From contig NZ_NMQV01000023.1 of the NCBI RefSeq assembly GCF_002234375.1, forward strand, positions 1 to 64,000: a stretch of 64,000 nt of DNA, read 5' to 3'. This document shows, piece after piece, positions 29,909-39,723 of the stretch. Below the pieces are notes generated by a model. It searched no databases and was not told the origin of the DNA. It saw nothing but the letters and a program-made list of their open reading frames with translations. The position numbers and the translations under genes were made by a program. Position 1 is the stretch's first letter, and each line of letters starts with the position of its first letter. Source of the stretch: Pseudomonas fluvialis (lineage in GTDB: Bacteria > Pseudomonadota > Gammaproteobacteria > Pseudomonadales > Pseudomonadaceae).

Positions 29909-30270
29909 GCATGCGCATCAGTCGACAGCATTGGCAGGGCCTGCTCGGTGAGCTGGAAGCGGCACGTCAGCAGCGTCATCTGGTGACTTATCGTGCGCTG
30001 ATCGAACGCTTGCAGTTGCCGACTCCGGCCATGCAGACCCTGGTGGCAGCCCTGGAGCACCTGGCAGCTCTGGATGCGCGGGCCGAGCAGCCATTACGGA
30101 GTGCGCTGGTGATCAGCCAGGGTGCGAGTCGCCTGCCTCGCCCGGGTTTTTTCCAATGTGCCGAGCGCCTGGGTTGTTTCTCGGGGGCTCCGGATGGTGT
30201 GGCGGCTGCGTCCTGGCATTCTGCTGAAGTGGTGCGCGTTTTCGAGCACAACTACCCGGAGGCCCCATGA
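29905..30270 (+). CDS. Conserved hypothetical protein, 121 residues
   Basis: Not recognised as a named family. Soluble, with no signal peptide. The N-terminal half is helical (LLGELEAARQQRHLVTYRALIERLQLP) and looks like a small winged-helix module. The C-terminal half has SALVISQGASRLPRPGFFQCAERLG and ends VVRVFEHNY. It overlaps both neighbours by four bases, so the three genes form one coupled operon. Confidence 0.75.
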   Translation: MSMRISRQHWQGLLGELEAARQQRHLVTYRALIERLQLPTPAMQTLVAALEHLAALDARAEQPLRSALVISQGASRLPRPGFFQCAERLGCFSGAPDGVAAASWHSAEVVRVFEHNYPEAP

Positions 30271-30737
30271 ACTTCTGGTGGTGGCGCGCTTATGCCGGTT
30301 ATCGGCTGGCGCGCTGGTTGCTGCGTTTCGCCTGGCTGGTGCGTCAGCCGCGTGCCTGGCAGTGGATGCAGGGACAATATGCGCGTATGGCTGCGCTAGG
30401 CTATGTTCCGGCGCAGAGCTTCTATGGACATCTTTTATTACACCGTGGCCAGGGTTTTGCAGTAGGCGATGAAGCACGTCGCTTGTTGCGCCTGGCTGCC
30501 CAGGGGGGGGACGACAAGGCTGCATATCAGCTCGGTGTGTTGGCTCTGCAAGGCTCAGTACAGGAAGCGCCCGATGCCCGGCAGGCTGCCAGTTATTGGC
30601 AGATGGCTAGTGATGCGGGGCATCCGTTGGCCACTTACCGCCTGGCTCAGCTGTATCGCCAGGGTGGTCCCGGCTTGGCTTGTGACTTGCAGGCGGCCGA
30701 GCGCCTGGAGCAACGCGCGCATGAGCAGGGCTACTAG
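30267..30737 (+). CDS. Sel1-repeat protein
   Basis: A 156-residue protein. The Arg/Trp-rich N terminus (WWRAYAGYRLARWLLRFAW) may be an amphipathic or short membrane helix. Residues about 60-156 hold Sel1-like repeats (AQGGDDKAAYQLGVLALQG; ASDAGHPLATYRLAQLYRQG). Such repeats act as protein scaffolds. Third gene of the HTH operon. Confidence 0.85.
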   Translation: MNFWWWRAYAGYRLARWLLRFAWLVRQPRAWQWMQGQYARMAALGYVPAQSFYGHLLLHRGQGFAVGDEARRLLRLAAQGGDDKAAYQLGVLALQGSVQEAPDARQAASYWQMASDAGHPLATYRLAQLYRQGGPGLACDLQAAERLEQRAHEQGY

Positions 30738-30746
30738 TGTCTGGTT

Positions 30747-32492
30747 TCAGCTGGCTTTGACTACTTGCAGGCTGAAACCGGGGATGGCCTTGGCCTGACG
30801 CTTTGCATCGGAAGCCAGGGCAGCCAGTTGCTCGGCATCCATATGGCAACCACTCAGTTCGTCGACCTGCACGACACCCACTGACAGGGACAGCAGTGGG
30901 AATACCTCAAGCTGTCCATGTCTATTGCGCGTCGTGAAGCCGCCTGCCAGCAGGTGCTCGCGTTGATAGAAACGCCGGCATTGTTGCTGGAAGTCCTCTA
31001 ACAGCTCAGCCAGTCGTGCGCGCCAGTCCGTGGAGGCCAGCACCAGCAGGAAATCATCGCCACCGATATGCCCGACGAAATCATGACTGGGATTGATCCG
31101 TTCGTTGAGACATTGGGCAAGGCTCAGCAGTACCTCATCGCCCTTGGCATAGCCGTATAGATCGTTGAAGGGTTTGAAACTGTCTATATCGACATAGCAA
31201 ACCACGGCGCTGCGGCGCTGCTGGAGTAAACGTTCCAGGCACTGCTGGATGGGTACATTGCCAGGCAGTAGGGTAAGCGGGTTGGCGTGACGAGCTTGTT
31301 GCAGGCGCTGCTCGGTGATCAGCTTGAGCAGGTCAATGACTCGTCCCATGCCCAGGTAGTCACCCTCACGAGTAATGATGAAATCTTCTTCAATGCGTTG
31401 GCGCGCACGGCTGGTAAGCAAGCGACTGACCTGCTGCAGCGATTGACTGCACTCCACGGCGAGAAAGTCCGGGCTCATCAAGCGGCTGATGGGTTTGCGG
31501 GAGAACAGTTCGGTGGCAAAGGGCTTGAGCAGGCTGTCGGCCAGCGCATGACGATGCACGATGCCGACCGGCTTTCCCTGTGAGTCGAGGATGGCCAGCG
31601 AATTCAAATTGGCTTGGCCGCGAAAGGCTTCGAGTACTTCTTGAGTGCTGGTATCCACTGGCAAGGCGGGCTGGTCGAGCAGTAAGGCTTGCAGGTTATC
31701 GCTCTCTTCCTGAGCCGTGCCGTGGCAGGGGAGTTCGCTCAGTGAGCGGGGTGGTTCGTGACTCGGGGTCTCGCTGGGGCGGGCAAACAGATAGCCTTGC
31801 AGCAGGTCGACACCCATTTCGGCGAGAACGGCATGCTCTTCCTGGCGCTCAATGCCTTCGGCAATCACCTGGGCGCGAGAGGCACGGGCCATCTTCAGAA
31901 TGGAGCCGACGAACTCACGCTTGACCGCATCTTCATGGATGCCATCAATGAAATGCCGGTCGATCTTCACATAGTCGGGACGTAGCTCAGACCAGAGGCG
32001 CAGGCTGGAATAGCCTGCGCCCAGATCATCCAGGGCAATCGAAAAACCCATGGTGCGGTAGTGATGCAAGGCACTGTCGAGCAGATTGAAGTCTTCGGTA
32101 GGAGTTTGCTCGGTCAGTTCGATGACTACCTGATCCGGGCTGATGGCAAAGCGTTGTAGCAGCTGTAGGGTGCGGCCCGGCTGGTGCGCACTTTCCAGGA
32201 GGGACTCCGGCGAGACGTTGAGGAACAACTTGCCTTGCAGCCCTAATTGCTGGAAACGCTGACAGGCATTGCGTCGACACAGCAGCTCCAGTTCGCTGAG
32301 TCGCTGTGCATGGCGTGCCACGGCAAACAGGGTCAGAGGTGAGTGCAATGGGCTATTGGAGGGGCCGCGGCTGAGTGCTTCATAGCCGAGGATGCGTTGC
32401 TCGCTGCGGCAGACTATCGGCTGGAACAGGGTGCTGATGTCGCCGTGAGCGAGAATCCGGTCCAGTGCGCTCAACTGCTCGGTGACGGTCAT
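30747..32492 (-). CDS. EAL-CBS-GGDEF c-di-GMP protein
   Basis: A 581-residue protein. The N-terminal EAL domain (about 1-250) retains EALSR, the Asn/Glu metal sites, DDLGAGYSSL, KIDRHFID and the catalytic AEGIE motif, so phosphodiesterase activity is expected. A CBS pair (about 265-400) may sense nucleotides. The C-terminal GGDEF domain (about 410-575) reads GGDDF and lacks an RxxD site. The start at 32492 gives MTVTEQLSALDRIL. It matches the gene next to prc in P. aeruginosa (PA3258, from memory). Confidence 0.92.
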   Translation of the reverse strand: MTVTEQLSALDRILAHGDISTLFQPIVCRSEQRILGYEALSRGPSNSPLHSPLTLFAVARHAQRLSELELLCRRNACQRFQQLGLQGKLFLNVSPESLLESAHQPGRTLQLLQRFAISPDQVVIELTEQTPTEDFNLLDSALHHYRTMGFSIALDDLGAGYSSLRLWSELRPDYVKIDRHFIDGIHEDAVKREFVGSILKMARASRAQVIAEGIERQEEHAVLAEMGVDLLQGYLFARPSETPSHEPPRSLSELPCHGTAQEESDNLQALLLDQPALPVDTSTQEVLEAFRGQANLNSLAILDSQGKPVGIVHRHALADSLLKPFATELFSRKPISRLMSPDFLAVECSQSLQQVSRLLTSRARQRIEEDFIITREGDYLGMGRVIDLLKLITEQRLQQARHANPLTLLPGNVPIQQCLERLLQQRRSAVVCYVDIDSFKPFNDLYGYAKGDEVLLSLAQCLNERINPSHDFVGHIGGDDFLLVLASTDWRARLAELLEDFQQQCRRFYQREHLLAGGFTTRNRHGQLEVFPLLSLSVGVVQVDELSGCHMDAEQLAALASDAKRQAKAIPGFSLQVVKAS

Positions 32493-32623
32493 GTTAGGGT
32501 CTCGGCAAGGCCATGCCAGAGGCTGGCCGGGTGAATCGACAGGGCTCACCCATGGTGAGCCCGATCATTTCACGCCGTGACTATGACGCTTTGATGACGG
32601 CAGGCGGGTATTGCCTGCGCATT

Positions 32624-34708
32624 TCAGTGCTTGGCCAAGCGCGTGCCCAGGCTAAGATAGTCGAGGAGGATGCGTCCGGTTTCCGCGAGGAAAGCGTCAT
32701 CCTTGCCTGCCGGTTCATGGGCTTCTTCGCTGTCCAGGCCGTCCTCCGGCTCTTCCTGTAGTGCGGTTAGTGGCTGTTCGCCCTTGGCTTGACGGCGGGC
32801 GTTCTCCAGAGCGAGTTGGCGTGCCTCGATGCTGGCATGCTCGGCACGGCGGGCCTGTTCATTCAGGCTCACGTGGGTCTGCTGGTTCAGTTCTTCGGCC
32901 AGCTGCAGGCGCTGCCGGCTAAACAGGAAGTCCGGGTCTTTGGCGCTGCGTGCTTCATGACGTGCCTTGAGCTCGGCCAGGAAAGGGCCGAAAGGGTCAT
33001 GGGCCGGGCGTACGGCCGGGCGAATGCTGTCCCAGGGCATCGCTTCCGGCAGGGCGCTTTCACCGATCTCGCTGAGATTCACCAGCGGCGGATAGGCGAT
33101 ATCCGGCAGTACGCCCTGGTGTTGGGTACTCTGTCCGGACACCCGGTAGAACTTGGCCAATGTCAGTTTGAGCTCGCCATGATTGAGCGGTTGCACGGTC
33201 TGCACCGTGCCTTTGCCGAAGGTCTGGCCGCCAATGATCAGGGCGCGATGGTAGTCCTGCATGGCGCCAGCAAAGATTTCCGAAGCCGAGGCCGACAAGC
33301 GATTGACCAGTACCGCCAGCGGGCCGTCGTAATAGGTACCGTTGCTGTCATCGCTGAGTACGTCGACGCTGCCGTCGCTGTTGCGCACCAGTACCGTAGG
33401 ACCTTGTTCGATGAACAGGCCGGTCAGCTCATTGGCTTCCTGCAGCGAGCCGCCACCGTTGTTACGCAGGTCGATGATCACGCCGTCGACCTGCTCGGCC
33501 TGCAGTTCCTTGAGTAGGCGTTTGACGTCGCGCGTGGTGCTTTTGTACTGCGGGTCGCCAGCGCGATAAGCCTTGAAATCCAGATAAAAGGTGGGAATGT
33601 CGATCACCCCCAGCTTGTAGTCGCGCCCCTCGTGTTGCAGTTCCAGGACCGACTTCTTGGCAGCTTGCTCTTCCAGTTTGACTGCTTCGCGGGTGATGCT
33701 GACGACCTTGCTGGTCTGGTCGTTGGGGGCATTGCTGGCCGGAATGACTTCAAGGCGGACCTGTGAGCCCTTGGGGCCGCGGATCAGTTTGACCACTTCA
33801 TCCAGACGCCAGCCGATGACGTCGACCATCTCACCATTACCCTGAGCCACGCCGATAATCCGGTCGGCCGGTGCCAGTTGCTTGCTTTTTTCCGCAGGGC
33901 CGGCGGGCACCAGACTGACAATCTTCACATGCTCGTTGTCGTTCTGCAGGACGGCACCGATGCCTTCCAGAGACAGGCTCATGTTGATGTCGAAGTTTTC
34001 CGCATTGTCCGGCGACAGGTAGGTGGTGTGCGGGTCATAGGTCTGCGCGAAAGCATTGATGTAAGCCTGGAATACATCCTCGCTACGCGTTTGCTGCAAG
34101 CGCTTGAGCTGGTTGCTGTAGCGCTTCTGCAGGAGTTCTTCGATAGCCTTGTCGTCTTTTCCGGCAATGCGCAGGCGCAAGACTTCGTCCTTCAGGCGTT
34201 TGCGCCACAGATCATCCAGTTCCGCGCTGTCTTTGGCCCAGGCGGCCTGTTCCCGGTCGATTTCCAGGCGCTCGTCGAGACTGAAGTCGAGTTGGGCAAC
34301 GCCACGCTCAAGCAGATCCAGGCTATACAGCAGACGCTCTTCCAGGCGTTGCAGATGGCGGCGGTACAGCTCGAAGCCCGGGTTGAGTTCGCCACTCTTC
34401 AGCAGGTCGTCATAGCGATCACGCAGCGGGGCGAATTCGGCAATGTCAGCGGCCGTGAAGTACAGGCGCGCCGGGTCGAGTAGTTTTAGGTAGCTCTCGT
34501 GAATCTTTTGCGAGCGTGCATCGTTCAGTGGTGGCTTGCTGTAGTGGTGGCGGCGCAGCAGTTCGACCACGTTGAGGCTGGCCATGGCCTGTTCGCGAGT
34601 GGGCTGCAGGTAGTTCCAGTCGGTGGACTTGGCCACGGCTGCATGCAGGGGCTGCAGAGCCATTGCCAAAGCCAGGGCCAGGGTGGAGCCAAGGAGTGTA
34701 CGCTTCAT
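32624..34708 (-). CDS. prc: Periplasmic tail-specific protease Prc
   Basis: A 694-residue S41 peptidase with a signal peptide (about 1-23), a PDZ domain (about 235-325) and a Ser-Lys catalytic dyad in SASASEIFAGAMQDYHRALIIGGQTFGKG. The Prc-specific C-terminal helical domain (DUF3340) follows. In P. aeruginosa Prc (AlgO) degrades mutant MucA and affects alginate. The length is typical of the long Prc group, not of short CtpA. Confidence 0.95.
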   Translation of the reverse strand: MKRTLLGSTLALALAMALQPLHAAVAKSTDWNYLQPTREQAMASLNVVELLRRHHYSKPPLNDARSQKIHESYLKLLDPARLYFTAADIAEFAPLRDRYDDLLKSGELNPGFELYRRHLQRLEERLLYSLDLLERGVAQLDFSLDERLEIDREQAAWAKDSAELDDLWRKRLKDEVLRLRIAGKDDKAIEELLQKRYSNQLKRLQQTRSEDVFQAYINAFAQTYDPHTTYLSPDNAENFDINMSLSLEGIGAVLQNDNEHVKIVSLVPAGPAEKSKQLAPADRIIGVAQGNGEMVDVIGWRLDEVVKLIRGPKGSQVRLEVIPASNAPNDQTSKVVSITREAVKLEEQAAKKSVLELQHEGRDYKLGVIDIPTFYLDFKAYRAGDPQYKSTTRDVKRLLKELQAEQVDGVIIDLRNNGGGSLQEANELTGLFIEQGPTVLVRNSDGSVDVLSDDSNGTYYDGPLAVLVNRLSASASEIFAGAMQDYHRALIIGGQTFGKGTVQTVQPLNHGELKLTLAKFYRVSGQSTQHQGVLPDIAYPPLVNLSEIGESALPEAMPWDSIRPAVRPAHDPFGPFLAELKARHEARSAKDPDFLFSRQRLQLAEELNQQTHVSLNEQARRAEHASIEARQLALENARRQAKGEQPLTALQEEPEDGLDSEEAHEPAGKDDAFLAETGRILLDYLSLGTRLAKH

Positions 34709-34898
34709 GCTGATTCGACGTCGGGCTGGTGATGACGCATATTAGGTCACCTGGAAGAGGCAGAGGTTCCCGTGGAAACTGCCCGCTAGCCTGCGCGGCC
34801 TTGTTCGACAGCCGAGTATGCCGCGCAGAGGACAGGTCAGTGCACGCACCTGGAACAGGCTCGCATGCAGTGCTTGTGCGATGAACTATGGAGGGGCT

Positions 34899-35861
34899 AT
34901 GCAGCTATTGCAAGGCATACAAGGGCGGCCTGTGTGGCAGGCCGCAGAGCGCCAGTCCTGCGATGTCGGACAGGTGCGTATTCGGGTGGTCGCTGCTGGC
35001 TTGAACCGTGCCGATCTGCTGCAGTTGGCTGGGGTCTATCCGCCTCCGCCGGGTGCCAGTATGGGGCTGGGCCTGGAGTGCGCGGGACTGATCAGCGAAG
35101 TGGGGGCCGGCAGTCGCTGGCGGGTCGGCGAGGCCGTATGTGCTCTGTTGGCCGGTGGCGGGATGGCTGATGAGGTCGTGGTTGATGAAGGCCATGTGTT
35201 GCCTGTGCCAGAAGGGCTTAGCCTGGAGCAGGCGGCGGTTTTGCCGGAAGTCTATGCCACGGCCTGGCTGAATTTGTTCCAGCTGGCGGCACTCAAGCCT
35301 GGCGAGAGGGTCTTGTTGCATGCCGGCGCCAGCGGCGTCGGTTCGGCGGCGATCCAGCTATGCAGTGCCTTTGCCAGTCCCTGCTGGGTCAGCGTGAGTT
35401 CCCCGGACAAGCTGGATTATTGCCGCTCATTGGGGGCGGTGGGCGGCGCGCTGCGTGGTGAGTCGATGGCTGCACAGTTGCAGGAGCAAGGGCCTTTCGA
35501 CGTGATTCTCGACCCCGTGGGGGCTAGCTATGCGCCGCTCAATCTGCGCCTGCTGGGCGAAGACGGACGTTGGGTCAGTATCGGTCTGATGGGTGGGCGC
35601 ATGGCCGAGCTGGATATGGGCCTACTGCTGGGCAAGCGTGTGCAGTTGATTGGCTCGACTTTGCGTAATCGTGATGCGGCGTTCAAGCGTGAGTTGCTGG
35701 CCGACCTCCAACGCGAAGTGTGGCCGTTGTTGGCCAGTGGACGCTTGCAACCGCAATTGAGCGGCACTTTCCCGCGAGAGCAGGCTGAGCAGGCATTTGC
35801 CTCGCTGGCCAGTAATCAGGTTGTCGGGAAGCTGGCCCTGCGCATTGCTAATGGGATGTAG
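34899..35861 (+). CDS. Zinc-type alcohol dehydrogenase-like NAD(P)H quinone oxidoreductase
   Basis: A 320-residue medium-chain dehydrogenase/reductase of the quinone oxidoreductase (PIG3-like) subgroup. Features are NRADLLQLAGVYPPPPGAS, the Rossmann motif LLHAGASGVGSAAIQL, and no structural zinc cysteines. GGAGGGG upstream supports 34899 over the upstream ATGs at 34818 and 34881. Substrate unproven. Confidence 0.9.
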   Translation: MQLLQGIQGRPVWQAAERQSCDVGQVRIRVVAAGLNRADLLQLAGVYPPPPGASMGLGLECAGLISEVGAGSRWRVGEAVCALLAGGGMADEVVVDEGHVLPVPEGLSLEQAAVLPEVYATAWLNLFQLAALKPGERVLLHAGASGVGSAAIQLCSAFASPCWVSVSSPDKLDYCRSLGAVGGALRGESMAAQLQEQGPFDVILDPVGASYAPLNLRLLGEDGRWVSIGLMGGRMAELDMGLLLGKRVQLIGSTLRNRDAAFKRELLADLQREVWPLLASGRLQPQLSGTFPREQAEQAFASLASNQVVGKLALRIANGM

Positions 35862-35917
35862 AGGGAAACCTTTGCGTGTTGCGCAGGTCGCAGTGGGTGT
35901 AGTTGCCCTTGTTTGCG

Positions 35918-35954
35918 ATAGGGTTAATCTATGGCATTCATGGGGTTAATCAAT
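35918..35954 (+). promoter_or_regulatory. OxyR-like operator upstream of ahpC
   Basis: Four tetranucleotides at exact 11-base periodicity read ATAG-N7-CTAT-N7-ATGG-N7-CAAT, 14 of 16 matches to the OxyR pattern ATAG-N7-CTAT-N7-ATAG-N7-CTAT. It ends directly before the predicted -35, the place from which OxyR activates. Confidence 0.8.
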
Positions 35955-35983
35955 AGGCTTTTTAAATCGGTTGCCCCTATTAT
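35955..35983 (+). promoter_or_regulatory. Probable ahpC promoter
   Basis: A -10 of TATTAT at 35978-35983 lies 17 bases downstream of a poor -35 (AGGCTT, 35955-35960). A weak -35 next to the OxyR operator is expected for an activated promoter. Confidence 0.55.
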
Positions 35984-36020
35984 TCTTTCCGCCAGATTTT
36001 CATCCACAAGGAGTACCTTG

Positions 36021-36584
36021 ATGCCCCTCATCAACACCCAAGTCCAGCCGTTCAAAGCCAACGCCTTCCACAATGGCAAGTTCATCGAAGTGACCGAGCA
36101 GTCACTGCAGGGCAAGTGGTCCGTGCTGATCTTCATGCCGGCTGCCTTCACCTTCAACTGCCCGACCGAAATCGAAGACGCGGCTAACAACTATGCCGAG
36201 TTCCAGAAGGCTGGTGCCGAGGTTTACATCGTTACCACCGATACCCACTTCTCTCACAAGGTATGGCACGAAACTTCGCCGGCCGTTGGCAAGGCTCAGT
36301 TCCCGCTGATCGGTGACCCCACTCACCAGCTGACCCGTGCTTTCGACGTGCATATCGATGAAGAAGGCCTGGCGCTGCGCGGCACCTTCATTGTCAACCC
36401 GCAAGGTGTGATCAAGACCGTGGAGATCCACTCCAACGAGATCGCCCGTGACGTCGGTGAGACCCTGCGTAAGCTGAAAGCTGCTCAGTACACCGCTGCC
36501 CACCCGGGTGAAGTGTGCCCGGCCAAGTGGAAAGAAGGCGAGAAGACTCTGGCTCCGTCCCTGGACCTGGTCGGCAAGATCTAA
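36021..36584 (+). CDS. ahpC: Alkyl hydroperoxide reductase subunit C
   Basis: A 187-residue 2-Cys peroxiredoxin that reduces hydrogen peroxide and organic peroxides. The peroxidatic Cys is in FTFNCPTE and the resolving Cys in GEVCPAKW. AAGGAG precedes the ATG at 36021; the ORF extends upstream through the operator but without a ribosome site. Strong codon bias fits high expression. ahpF, its reductase, lies 150 bases downstream. Confidence 0.98.
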   Translation: MPLINTQVQPFKANAFHNGKFIEVTEQSLQGKWSVLIFMPAAFTFNCPTEIEDAANNYAEFQKAGAEVYIVTTDTHFSHKVWHETSPAVGKAQFPLIGDPTHQLTRAFDVHIDEEGLALRGTFIVNPQGVIKTVEIHSNEIARDVGETLRKLKAAQYTAAHPGEVCPAKWKEGEKTLAPSLDLVGKI

Positions 36585-36671
36585 AAATGGACGAGGAGCC
36601 GCCGCGTTACGCGGCGTGCTCCGTGCCATTTTCCGCCTCAAGAAGTCCTACAGGACTTCCGCAGGTGCCCG

Positions 36672-36706
36672 AACGCCCGGGCGCGATCCGTCCGGGCGTT
36701 TGTTTG
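36672..36706 (+). terminator. Hairpin terminator between ahpC and ahpF
   Basis: AACGCCCGG pairs with CCGGGCGTT across an 11-base loop, followed by TGTTTG. It could lower ahpF expression relative to ahpC by partial termination. A smaller CCGCG-TTA-CGCGG hairpin lies upstream near 36602-36614. Confidence 0.65.
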
Positions 36707-36734
36707 TCCGAAATTTGCTTTGAGGAATCCCGTC

Positions 36735-38288
36735 ATGTTGGACGCCACTCTGAAATCCCAGTTGCAGGCCTACCTCGAGAAGGTCACCCAGCCGTTCGAG
36801 ATCGTCGCTTCCCTCGATGACGGTGAGAAATCCCAGGAGTTGCTCGGACTCCTGCAAGACATCGTCGGCCTGACCGACAAGATCACCCTCAAGACCGACG
36901 GCAACGATGCCCGCCGTCCGTCCTTCGCCCTGATTCGCCCGGGCACCGATATCGGCGTCAGCTTCGCCGGTATCCCCATGGGCCACGAGTTCACCTCGCT
37001 GGTACTGGCCCTGCTGCAGGTCGGTGGCCACCCGTCCAAGCTGGACGCCGAGACCATCGCCCAGATCAAGAGCATCGAAGGCAAGTTCGAGTTCGAGACC
37101 TACTTCTCGCTGTCCTGCCAGAACTGCCCGGACGTGGTCCAGGCGCTGAACCTGATGGCCGTGCTCAACCCCAACATCCGCAACGTGTCGATCGACGGCG
37201 CGCTGTTCCAGGACGAAGTCGAGCGCCGCCAGGTGATGGCCGTGCCGAGCATCTACCTGAACGGCGAAGTGTTCGCCTCAGGGCGCATGGACGTGAAGGA
37301 AATCCTCGCCAAGATCGACACCGGCGCGGCGAACCGCGACGCCGAGAAGATGAGCGCCAAGGAAGCCTTCGATGTGCTGGTCATCGGTGGCGGTCCGGCC
37401 GGCGCTGCAGCGGCCATCTACGCGGCGCGCAAGGGCATCCGCACGGCCGTCGCTGCCGAGCGTTTCGGCGGCCAGGTACTGGATACCATGGCCATCGAGA
37501 ACTTTATCTCCGTCAAGGAAACCGAAGGTCCGAAGCTGGTGCGCGCCCTCGAGGAGCACGTCAAGGAATACGAAGTCGATGTGATGAACCTGCAGCGTGC
37601 TGCGGCGCTCGTTCCGGCCAGCAGCGCCGGCGGCCTGCACGAGGTGAAGTTCGAGAACGGCGCATCGCTCAAGGCCAAGACAGTGATCCTTTCCACGGGT
37701 GCGCGCTGGCGCGAGATGGGCGTTTCCGGCGAGCAGGAATACAAGGCCAAGGGCGTGTGCTTCTGCCCGCACTGCGATGGCCCGCTGTTCAAGGGCAAGC
37801 GTGTGGCGGTGATCGGTGGCGGTAACTCCGGTGTGGAAGCGGCCATCGACCTGGCGGGTATCGTCAGCCATGTCACCCTGCTGGAATTTGCCGATACCCT
37901 GCGTGCCGATGCGGTTTTGCAGAAGAAACTGTACAGCCTGCCGAACGTTACGGTGATTAAAAACGCACAGACCACCGAAGTGGTGGGCGACGGTCAGAAG
38001 GTTACCGCGCTGACCTACAAGGATCGCGTCACCGAAGAACTGCACCGTGTGGAGCTGGAAGGTATCTTCGTGCAGATCGGCTTGCTGCCCAATAGCGACT
38101 GGCTGAAAGGTACCGTCGAACTGAGCCGCTTTGGTGAGATCATCGTCGATGCCAAGGGCCAGACCAATGTGCCTGGCGTATTTGCCGCTGGGGACGTGAC
38201 CACCGTGCCCTACAAGCAGATCGTCATCGCTATTGGCGAAGGGGCCAAGGCTTCGCTGTCAGCGTTCGATCATCTGATCCGCAGCTGA
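36735..38288 (+). CDS. ahpF: Alkyl hydroperoxide reductase subunit F
   Basis: A 517-residue FAD/NADH disulfide reductase that regenerates AhpC. The N-terminal tandem thioredoxin-fold domain has SCQNCPD (CxxC). The central FAD-binding site is [19 protein letters not shown], and the redox centre is CFCPHCDGP. The NADH site is [17 protein letters not shown]. Start at 36735 with TGAGGAA upstream. Confidence 0.98.
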   Translation: MLDATLKSQLQAYLEKVTQPFEIVASLDDGEKSQELLGLLQDIVGLTDKITLKTDGNDARRPSFALIRPGTDIGVSFAGIPMGHEFTSLVLALLQVGGHPSKLDAETIAQIKSIEGKFEFETYFSLSCQNCPDVVQALNLMAVLNPNIRNVSIDGALFQDEVERRQVMAVPSIYLNGEVFASGRMDVKEILAKIDTGAANRDAEKMSAKEAFDVLVIGGGPAGAAAAIYAARKGIRTAVAAERFGGQVLDTMAIENFISVKETEGPKLVRALEEHVKEYEVDVMNLQRAAALVPASSAGGLHEVKFENGASLKAKTVILSTGARWREMGVSGEQEYKAKGVCFCPHCDGPLFKGKRVAVIGGGNSGVEAAIDLAGIVSHVTLLEFADTLRADAVLQKKLYSLPNVTVIKNAQTTEVVGDGQKVTALTYKDRVTEELHRVELEGIFVQIGLLPNSDWLKGTVELSRFGEIIVDAKGQTNVPGVFAAGDVTTVPYKQIVIAIGEGAKASLSAFDHLIRS

Positions 38289-38305
38289 CCGTCGGGCGCT
38301 ATACG

Positions 38306-38335
38306 AAAAGGGCAACCCGCGGGTTGCCCTTTTTA
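38306..38335. terminator. Bidirectional terminator between ahpF and apeB
   Basis: AAAAGGGCAACCCGCGGGTTGCCCTTTTT is almost perfectly palindromic with A and T flanks, serving both convergent genes. Confidence 0.93.
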
Positions 38336-38362
38336 TTGGCCGGCCGTCCGCCAATAGGGCGT

Positions 38363-39652
38363 TCAGGGCAGGGAGAGACTGGCATAGAAGGCGCGCAATA
38401 CCTTGACCAGATGCGCCAGATCCTGGCTGCCGGCCAGCTCGCGGATGGAGTGCATGGCAAAGGTTGGCAGGCCGATATCCACGGTGCGCACGCCCAGCTG
38501 GCTGGCGCTGATTGGGCCGATGGTCGAGCCACAGCCGAGGTCGCTACGGGTGACGAAGCTCTGTACCGGCACTTCGTTTTCCAGACACAGGTGGCGGAAG
38601 AAACCGGCGGTTTCGCTGCTGGTGGCATAGCGCTGGTTACTGTTGATCTTGATCACCGGGCCGGCGTTGAGCAGTGGGCCATGGTTGCCGTCGTGCCGGT
38701 CGGCATAATTGGGGTGGATGCCGTGGGCATTGTCGGCGGAAACCAGCAGCGAGCGTTGCATCAGCCGCACGAAGTCCTCGCCATCGCCGAGCAAGCGGCG
38801 CAGGGTTTGCTCAAGGAATGGGCCATCGGCACCGCACGCCGAGCAGGAGCCGACTTCTTCGTGGTCGGTACACACCAATACGCAGCTTTGCTCACCGTCG
38901 GCAGACAGCAGTGCCTGCAGGCCGGCGTAGCAAGACAGCAGGTTGTCCAGTCGTGCGCCGGCAATGAACTGCTGGTCAAGGCCGACCACAGCGGCCTTCT
39001 GGGTGTCGTACAGGCTGAGTTCGAAGTCCAGCACGGTGTCAGCGATGATGCCGTGCTCACGATTCAACTGTTCCGCCAGCAGGTCGCGAAAATCGCGGCT
39101 TTCCCCAGGCAGCAGTTGCGCGACAATGGCTGGCAGCTCGTTCTGCGGATTGATCGCCCAGCCCTGGTTGGCCTCGCGGTTGAGGTGGATGGCCAGGTTG
39201 GGAATGACCGCGAGGGGTGCACGAAAATCGATCAGCTGGCTCTCCACGCGTCCGGCGGCACGGTAGGTGACTCGCCCGGCCAGCGACAGATCGCGATCGA
39301 ACCAGGGAGCCAGCAGGGCGCCGCCATAGACTTCGACCCCCAGTTGCCAGAAGCCCTGGCGCACCAGTTCCGGATTGGGCTTGATGCGCAGACAGGGGCT
39401 GTCGGTATGCGCGCCGACCAGACGCAGGCCGTCTTCCAGGCGATGCTGACGTCCGATATGCACGGCGATCAGCGAGGAGCCGTTACGCGTAACGTAATAC
39501 TTGCCGGGCACGCCCACGGGCCAGCTGTCGCGCTCGTCCAGTTGCCGGTAGCCGCCCGCCTCAAGGTGCTGGGCGAGACTCTGCGTGGCGTGAAAGGGGG
39601 TGGGCGAGGACTGCAGGAAATCGATCAGGCCCTGGTTGAGCGTGTTGGACAT
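38363..39652 (-). CDS. apeB: M18 family aminopeptidase ApeB
   Basis: A 429-residue cytosolic dizinc aminopeptidase. Metal-binding motifs include [13 protein letters not shown] and [10 protein letters not shown] (catalytic Glu), plus the late His in TFAMHSIRE. The start at 39652 gives [30 protein letters not shown] is upstream. It hydrolyses N-terminal residues, probably preferring acidic ones in the family. Confidence 0.95.
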   Translation of the reverse strand: MSNTLNQGLIDFLQSSPTPFHATQSLAQHLEAGGYRQLDERDSWPVGVPGKYYVTRNGSSLIAVHIGRQHRLEDGLRLVGAHTDSPCLRIKPNPELVRQGFWQLGVEVYGGALLAPWFDRDLSLAGRVTYRAAGRVESQLIDFRAPLAVIPNLAIHLNREANQGWAINPQNELPAIVAQLLPGESRDFRDLLAEQLNREHGIIADTVLDFELSLYDTQKAAVVGLDQQFIAGARLDNLLSCYAGLQALLSADGEQSCVLVCTDHEEVGSCSACGADGPFLEQTLRRLLGDGEDFVRLMQRSLLVSADNAHGIHPNYADRHDGNHGPLLNAGPVIKINSNQRYATSSETAGFFRHLCLENEVPVQSFVTRSDLGCGSTIGPISASQLGVRTVDIGLPTFAMHSIRELAGSQDLAHLVKVLRAFYASLSLP

Positions 39653-39723
39653 GGCGTTACTCCATCGGAATGACGCCAAGTCTAACTTAGCAGGGAAGGT
39701 GCGATAAGCCGTGGGCCAACGCC

